Source: Sesamum alatum
Lineage: Eukaryota > Streptophyta > Magnoliopsida > Lamiales > Pedaliaceae
Reading direction: 5' to 3'
Assembly: GCA_034509735.1 (NCBI GenBank)
Contig: JACGWO010000006.1
Location: 635,001 to 699,000 of the forward strand
Length of the DNA: 64,000 bases
Shown: piece by piece, positions 58,140 through 64,000 of the stretch
How positions within the stretch are numbered: the first letter of the stretch is position 1
Layout of the letters: each line of letters begins with the position of its first letter
Made by a program: the position numbers and the translations under genes
The notes under the pieces: generated by a model
The model's database searches: none
Told to the model about the DNA's origin: nothing
What the model saw: only the letters and a program-made list of their open reading frames with translations

Positions 58140-60070
58140 CTAGTTCCGGGCCATCTTCCTTCCCGCTCATCCAGTTCATTCTACGTCGTTTACCGGTCTA
58201 CCAGCATATATCCGAGCCATGGCGGGGAAGAGGAAGAGGAAGAGGAATGGCGGTGGCGAGCGGTTGGGGATCCATATGCGGAGCAAATATTTTGGGCCGA
58301 TTTGAGTGCTCCTCCACCACCATCATCGCCTCAATTGGTGTGATAATTATTGTGTTTCTTTTACGGCGTGAAATTTTGTTGTTACTCTTGCTTGATTAAG
58401 ATTAATCTGTTTATTCGGCTTTTGCTCTTTTGGTTTGTTTCAGTTGAATCCTATCTGTGTTGTTTTTGTTGTGGGGATTTACTCTTAACAGTGTCGAACA
58501 GGTGGATTGAGATCCTTCAACTTCAGATTGCATCCTGAAATCAATGCCGGAGCCAGTGATACAGGAGGTTTCAGCAGTGGAGTTGAAGCAAATTGCATTT
58601 TCCGCTTCCTGGTCCTTATGATTACTTCTTGTTCTTTATCACTGGTTCATACACGCTAAATGCTTTGTATCCTGTGCTATTCTTCATATATTACTGATGT
58701 AAGGGCAAATATGAATGTTCACACCAATTTGCATATATCTGAAATGGTTGAAATTTGGAAATTTGATTTTGAAGATAGAATTGGATGAAGAGCGAAATAG
58801 GCCGCAAAATGCTAGTCAATGAAATATGGCGTTTACACATAGAATGAATGTTGATGTTGGAACCTTGTGGTCTATCATGCTTTGAACTCATCCAGTCATG
58901 AAAAATGTTAATAATGGTCCCCTGTACTTTAGGGTGTAAAGACATATGGTTTACTAGCTTAACCACATCTATTAAGTCAGGGTACTTGCAATCCTAACCT
59001 CTAATCAGGATTTTATGATAACTCCTTGACCCTTCTGCGGGGTGCTTATTGTTATCATGGGCATGTGTTAGACTTCTATGTCCGGTATATTCAATATCTG
59101 TATTGGTCCTTGTTCCGTCATGAAACAAACTAATGCCTAGCTGCCAAATCTACTCGCATAATTTCTAAGGAATGTATGAACATAGATGTGGAAATTGCAG
59201 GTTACTTCATCCATTTTCAGATCATCATTTAGTTTGAGTGTTTACCCTTTCTACAGTTCATTAGTGAACATACTTTGCATTGCGGTTTGTTGCTTGACAT
59301 AGTAATCTTATCTAAACATTTCTTGTCAACATGGCATCTAATAATGTAGTGTTCTGTTTATGGAGGGCCTTCAATATATGTTTCTTGCGAATACTGGTGC
59401 ACCTTGTAAACTTCCATTCTTGTGATTTGACAATATAATGGTTGGAAATGATCACAAGTATCTCTAAATATAACGACAAACCTGTTACATTTAGTTAACA
59501 GTATGTTTCCTCTATTGTTCACATAGTTTGCTCATAGTTTTATGCCTCATATTTCCTTCTTGAATCAGGTTTTGCATGCTTCTGTCTGCAGAATCTTGAG
59601 TTCAATTAAGGTAAGCCTCTCAATAATTTCCTCGTTTTAAGTTCCTTTTCTTCTTTGTCAAACTTATGAGCAGATTGAAGTAGTTCCAAGAAACTTCTGC
59701 AGTGTTAGTTGAGGGGTCTTCCTCTAATCACAAAAGATAGAGTGCACTATATCTGTTGGCATTCCAGTTGTTTAAAAAGTACTCGTGAAAACATCCTTGA
59801 AAATGATCAAAACTTTTGTGGTGCAGGGCGTTAATGGAAAGCTTTAACGTTGGATATTGATGGATAACTCAGAGTAGAACATCCAGCTTCAACCCTGTGG
59901 GTGTAACGATCCATAATCATCTTCAGATACGCGACAAAGACATAGAGCCAAGTTCCCACTCAACATCCAAAGGGAAAAGGAGTTTTCAGAAAAACAAACA
60001 ACTCAACAACAGATGATTAGACTGTGAAATTGGCTGTCTGGTTTGATTTCTGGTCTACACAAGGGGTAAG
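58140..60070 (+). other. Genic-looking stretch, unresolved (possible pseudogene or non-coding RNA)
   Basis: Base composition is closer to genes than to the flanking repeats. An ATG at 58219 opens a short Lys/Arg-rich frame (MAGKRKRKRNGGGERLG) that stops after about 28 codons. Splice-like sites follow: CAATTG then GTGTGA near 58340, CTGTCTGCAG near 59590 with AATTAAG then GTAAGCC near 59610, and GTGCAG near 59826. No open frame of useful length joins them. It could be a 5' fragment of a broken gene, a leader of an RNA gene, or a spliced non-coding transcript; I recognise no family. Confidence 0.3.
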
Positions 60071-60486
60071 TTTTAGTGCAACCTTGCTCTTGTCTACATT
60101 ACTTGTTTGGAATATACCCTTCCATCTCTATTGTCAGCTTATAACAAGATTGTAGTATACCATAATCTCCTTCAACAAACTGCACCAGTAAAGTCATAAA
60201 ATAATTACATGACCCCAAATTAGGAGGAGACAATGCACGTTACAACAGTGGCAAACTTCTGGAAATATAATCCCAAAGTAGTGAGCAATCAACTTGTTTG
60301 TCATAAACCTTTACATGTGCTCTCCACACCCCCAGAAAGGTTGTATGCTTGCCAGGCTACACAAAGGGTGGGCCTCATTGACTAGTGATCATTTCCATCT
60401 CAAACTCCTTTCTTGAGTCGGTAAGAAAACATGATGGAGTACAAAACACTCCATCATCAATTTCAATATTTATAGGTATGTTCTCA
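60071..60486. other. Intergenic, no gene recognised
   Basis: No exon or element boundary identified. Confidence 0.4.
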
Positions 60487-60741
60487 AACGGGTTTAATGC
60501 AATTTACCCTCCGTGATATTGCAAATGAGCAATTTAATATTTTTTAGCAATTTACTTATTTGTGTTTTTTAAAATGAAGTAATTTACCTTCCTGTCTAGG
60601 GAGGTAAATTGCTTCAATTTAAAAAACATACGGAGGTAAATTGCTTCATTTAAAAAATACAAGTGGGTAAATTGCTATTTATTTTTTTATAGGGAAGCAA
60701 TTTGCACATTTGCAATATTACAGGCGTTGCTTGTATTTTTC
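60487..60741. mobile_element. MITE (GGGAAAAATACAA family), opposite orientation
   Basis: Right end ...GCTTGTATTTTTC is the reverse complement of the GAAAAATACAAGC start seen at 39838. The body has several inverted GCAATTTAC/GTAAATTGC blocks. Flanks ATGTTCTCA (60478-60486) and ATGTTCACA (60742-60750) match 8/9. Confidence 0.7.
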
Positions 60742-60750
60742 ATGTTCACA

Positions 60751-61055
60751 AAGAGAGCTTGATTCTCGATCTCCACATGTACCAAATTGAATGAAGAAGC
60801 AGTTGCATTGAGTGAGAATATTTTAGTGAATTATCAGAAGAATTAGATTCTGAGTACTGTATTCAAAGAGTAAAAGAAAATGAAACCGAGAACGGGAGCG
60901 AAGAACTTCAACTCTGTGTATATATGATCAACGATTTATTTTGAATAAGTCAGTAATTAGTAACTTGGATATGAATATTTATATATTTTTATTCAATTTT
61001 TTTTTGTTAATATCAATAAACTTAATCAATTTTACTAAATAAGAGATTTATTTGT
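60751..61055. other. Intergenic, no gene recognised
   Basis: AT-rich sequence between two MITEs. Confidence 0.4.
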
Positions 61056-61064
61056 TAGATAAAA

Positions 61065-61488
61065 GGGTAAATTACAACCACCTCCCTGAGGGTTGGTATA
61101 ATTACAAATATCCCATCGTTGTTTAAAAAATTACAAATACTCTTATAAGGTTTGAAATTTTCGACCAAATATCTCAAATTGACCATTTTGCTTTTGATTT
61201 TTTTAAATTGTAAAAAAAATAGTTGAGAGAAATTGCATTATTGCTCGTCTGTTTTAAAAAAAACTTAAGAAACCTCTTCCCGTGCATTTTAGTCTAAAAA
61301 AATTTAAGAATTAAATAAAAAAAATTTAATTTGTCTTAGGACATTTTGATCAGTTCACCCATAAAATTGGATGAAAATTGATTATTTGTTAGACGGTTAC
61401 AAACTTTAGGGGATATTTATAATTTTTCAAATAACGATGAGGTATTTGTAATTATGCCAAACTTTAGGGAACTAGTCATAATTTACCC
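61065..61488. mobile_element. MITE of the GGGTAAATTACA family, perfect 9-bp target duplication
   Basis: Ends GGGTAAATTACAACCACC and ATAATTTACCC, with both inner arms present (GGTATAATTACAAATATCCC; GATGAGGTATTTGTAATTATG, quoted in parts). Exact direct repeats TAGATAAAA at 61056-61064 and 61489-61497. The best-preserved copy of the family in the window; a 9-bp duplication points to Mutator-like transposition. Confidence 0.85.
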
Positions 61489-61497
61489 TAGATAAAA

Positions 61498-61980
61498 ATA
61501 AAAACTATGATGCTAGATGTAATTTTTTAAATTATAAGAGTTTATATATAATTATATCAAATCTCATTGAAGGGAGTTGTAATTATCCTTTTTAAATTTA
61601 GCATAAATCCAAAAACTTTGTACGAAAAATTTAAAATTTATTATTTTAAATCCACCTATCTAAATACAATCGGAACCCTCCATCTAAACGGAATTGCACA
61701 AAAAATGAGAAAAAATGATCCCACGAGGCTAAATAAGTCAAAGCACGTGAATTAAAATGCCCTTTTTATTTGAAAAAATAAAAAAAAAACAAAGGAAATT
61801 GGGCTTTGAACCCGAAGCCTCGCCTATCGAAGTCACCAAAAGGGTTTGGGCAGCCATTTTTCACGTTGAAACCAAGGTCGCCTTCTCCACCCTCAGATCC
61901 GAACCCGTACGCCCCTGTAAGCCGTCGATCTACTCTTATCCTCATTTTCACCTACTATACTCAAATTTCTAGCTATATAT
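61498..61980 (+). promoter_or_regulatory. Upstream region of the Toc-like gene
   Basis: AT-rich, becoming CT-rich towards 62040. A TATATATT near 61974 could be a TATA box ahead of the CT-rich leader. Confidence 0.35.
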
Positions 61981-62664
61981 TCGACGACTCGCAGCATAAA
62001 AAAGCTCCTCTTCCTTTCTACTGCAAATCGAATCCGCTTTCTCTCTCTCTCTCTAAAACTCTCCCTCTCTATCTACATAAATACCATTCGTTAGTCCTGG
62101 TGAGTTTTTGAATTGTTGTTTATTACCTGTTTTTTGGTTTTTGTTTTTGCTTGCTATTAAATCATGCTAAACCCTAGTTAAGATTTGTTTTAGAGATCTG
62201 TTTTTACGCGCCTTTCCGTGCGTATATGTGCAGTTAGAGTAGTAATGAATGAACTGATATGTGTATTGCCTTTTCTTAATTTGCTTTTATGCGTTATAAT
62301 TCATGTATGTATGAAGTTTGACGGATTAAGGGTTTTAGTGCAGGTTTAATTTCTTTCTTTTTGTTTTGTGGGTCGGGCGCTACGATTTTTTCCTCTATCT
62401 ATTTTGCCCCTTTTTTCTATAATTGCTTTACAACGATTTCAAGTGAATTTCTTTGACGAGTTTGCCACATAACTCCTGCATATGAGTTCATTATGATGAA
62501 ATAATGCCAGGGTGGTCCTTTATTTTCTGTATAATATAATTGGGTTAGTGATGATTATGAATTTTCATCCTCATTTTTGTTGGTCTGGGCCTCGATGAAT
62601 TTTATCCTCATTACGGTGCTATCTGTTTCAGCAAATCCCGGCTATTATAGATTTGGTTTATGTG
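61981..62664 (+). other. 5' UTR with leader intron of the Toc-like gene
   Basis: CT-rich leader (about 62005-62100) ends at GTCCTG followed by GTGAGTTTTTG. The intron 62101-62631 ends TGTTTCAG. The second leader piece (62632-62664) runs directly into the ATG at 62665. First introns in the 5' UTR are common in plant housekeeping genes. Confidence 0.6.
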
Positions 62665-64000
62665 ATGGAAAATGACATTGGCATTGCCAAGGATGCCAAC
62701 CAAGGGGAGGGGGATGCTGTTGGCAGTGAAGTATTGGAGCCAAGCATCGAAGGAAGTGTTGATTTGAGTGTAGATGGATCTAAGGACTCTGATGGGAATG
62801 AAGCATTTGAAGAGGCAGTTGAGGCTGAAACCCCGACTCTTGGGGCCGTCAGTGCAGTTCAGTGTTCGGATGATGCTGAGCCCAAGACTGAGCTTCTGAT
62901 GAGTGAGGAGAATCATGATAAGAAGCAAATGTCTAGCGAGGAAATTGTGAAGGTTGAGAGGAATGGATTGATGGATGACAGTATTGCTGGGAACAATGGC
63001 AATACTGTGGAGGATGGGAAAGTTGATCATAGCGAAATTGTTGATTCAGCTGCCACTGCTGGTGAAACTGAGAATTTAAATGATGGAGATGAGAAGTGTG
63101 GCAACTCCAATCAAAAGCCTGAGGATGGCATAACAAAGCATATGAGCTATGCTGTAGCTTTGACTTCTGGAGATGCAAAAATTGTGGATGCAGACACCAG
63201 AAAACCACTGATTAATGAGACGCCAGAAACATTAGAATTGAATGACTTGAGCAGAGCTTGGACCATAACAGAGAAACTTGATACTTATGAAACGAAAGAT
63301 ATTCAAGATGCTACTAATGTAAAAGGAGGTGATATTTGTTCTGACATCCCTGAAAATGGTTCCTTGAACCATGTAAATTTGGTTGACTCTTTGAATCATG
63401 CCGACATGAAGAGTGCAGATGCTGATTCGGTGAAAGAAAATATTCTTGAGACATCACAGGAAATTGGAAATGCGGATGGGGTAAAAGAGAGCCATAGGCC
63501 AGAGTCCAATTCCAATGGGGATGCTCTGCATAAGAATGAAGATTCTGGACATCAGCAGGAGAAGCATGAAAGCGCCTCCACTAATCTGCATTCTGAACTT
63601 GAAGATTATCAGGCTCAGGAACAGGAGGAAAAGTCACCCACTTCTTGTGCGAATCTCGAAGATGATGAGAACATAGAACTGAACAAACTAGATTCAGAAT
63701 GTGTGCAAGTTGAAAATGCTGGTAGTCAGGATGTTGACATGGAAGAAAACAGTGGTAATGCAGCTGCAAATACTTCTGCTACTGATCATGCTGAAGGAAG
63801 TTCTCGATCTGACACTAACTTACATCCTCTCCTTGATGATAGCAAATCAGACATGGACATAGCAGAAGTTGAGCCTCATTTCAGCTCATCCGAATTGTTA
63901 GCCGAAAGTTCTAGATCATCTCAGCCGCAGCGTGTTGACGCTAGTGCTGAAGTCTCCACAACCATCAATGAAAGACCAGAACAGGAAGGAGTGAGAGATG
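62665..64000 (+). CDS. Acidic N-terminal domain of a Toc120/132-like chloroplast import receptor (partial)
   Basis: Open from ATG 62665 to the window edge (about 445 codons, no stop), so the 3' part is missing. The translated part is very acidic (rich in Glu, Asp, Ser, Asn, low in aromatic residues), has no signal peptide or membrane span, and near residue 45 contains DGNEAFEEAVEAE, like the FEEA(I/V) segment at the start of Toc120/Toc132 A domains. If so, the cut-off part would carry the GTPase (G) and membrane (M) domains, and the protein would act at the outer chloroplast envelope as a preprotein receptor favouring non-photosynthetic cargo. Acidic A domains diverge quickly, so the assignment rests on composition, length and one short motif. 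The alternative is another acidic, disordered nuclear protein. Confidence 0.55.
   Translation, partial: MENDIGIAKDANQGEGDAVGSEVLEPSIEGSVDLSVDGSKDSDGNEAFEEAVEAETPTLGAVSAVQCSDDAEPKTELLMSEENHDKKQMSSEEIVKVERNGLMDDSIAGNNGNTVEDGKVDHSEIVDSAATAGETENLNDGDEKCGNSNQKPEDGITKHMSYAVALTSGDAKIVDADTRKPLINETPETLELNDLSRAWTITEKLDTYETKDIQDATNVKGGDICSDIPENGSLNHVNLVDSLNHADMKSADADSVKENILETSQEIGNADGVKESHRPESNSNGDALHKNEDSGHQQEKHESASTNLHSELEDYQAQEQEEKSPTSCANLEDDENIELNKLDSECVQVENAGSQDVDMEENSGNAAANTSATDHAEGSSRSDTNLHPLLDDSKSDMDIAEVEPHFSSSELLAESSRSSQPQRVDASAEVSTTINERPEQEGVRD

Overview
This window is nuclear DNA of a flowering plant, most likely a eudicot. Genes are intron-rich with GT-AG (and a few GC-AG) introns, intergenic DNA is AT-rich and full of plant transposon types, and the gene families are plant-specific: an ACR4/CRINKLY4 receptor kinase, an AUX1/LAX auxin importer, a plant GH10 xylanase, a thaumatin-like protein, a GRP2-type cold-shock protein and a Toc159-family-like preprotein receptor. 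The sequence alone does not fix the species; an asterid is only a guess.

The left quarter (2175-16220) is one large Helitron of about 14 kb on the minus strand. Both ends are visible: a 5' TC end at 16220, and a 3' GC-rich hairpin followed by CTAG at 2175, with the flanking A and T expected for AT-target insertion. It carries a spliced Rep/helicase gene (about 12467-4902) and, downstream, an RPA1-like gene (about 4660-2700). The helicase gene is dead by at least three lesions. Its N-terminal region is an array of small exons that almost all start and end in phase 1. Upstream lies a run of tandem duplications repeating one splice-donor-like sequence eight times. The Helitron inserted about 2 bp from the LTR edge of a small TRIM-like element (16223-16552).

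16.5-23.5 kb is gene-poor: a hAT MITE with 8-bp target duplication, a tRNA-derived SINE with 15-bp target duplication, an LTR remnant and a CACTA-like stretch. From 23.5 kb host genes appear: a nodulin-like MFS transporter (+, 3 exons), an intronless ACR4-like receptor kinase (+) with an L1 box and a G2/M-type MSA element in its promoter, a GH10 xylanase (+, about 8 exons) whose TATA region was duplicated by a MITE insertion, and a thaumatin-like protein (-, 3 exons) with a Thr-rich, GPI-type C-terminal tail.

39-47 kb is again mostly repeats (two MITE families with 9-bp target duplications, a 5'-truncated LINE, LTR remnants). Then come a LAX2-like auxin importer (+, 8 exons) and an intronless cold-shock/glycine-rich zinc-knuckle protein (-). 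52-62 kb holds MITEs and one unresolved genic-looking stretch (58.1-60.1 kb). The right edge cuts the first coding exon of an acidic Toc120/132-like protein (+, from 62665).

The host genes are ordinary single plant genes with no operon-like relation. The most unusual structure is the modular, internally duplicated and inactivated Helitron. I found no evidence of a wholly new biological system.
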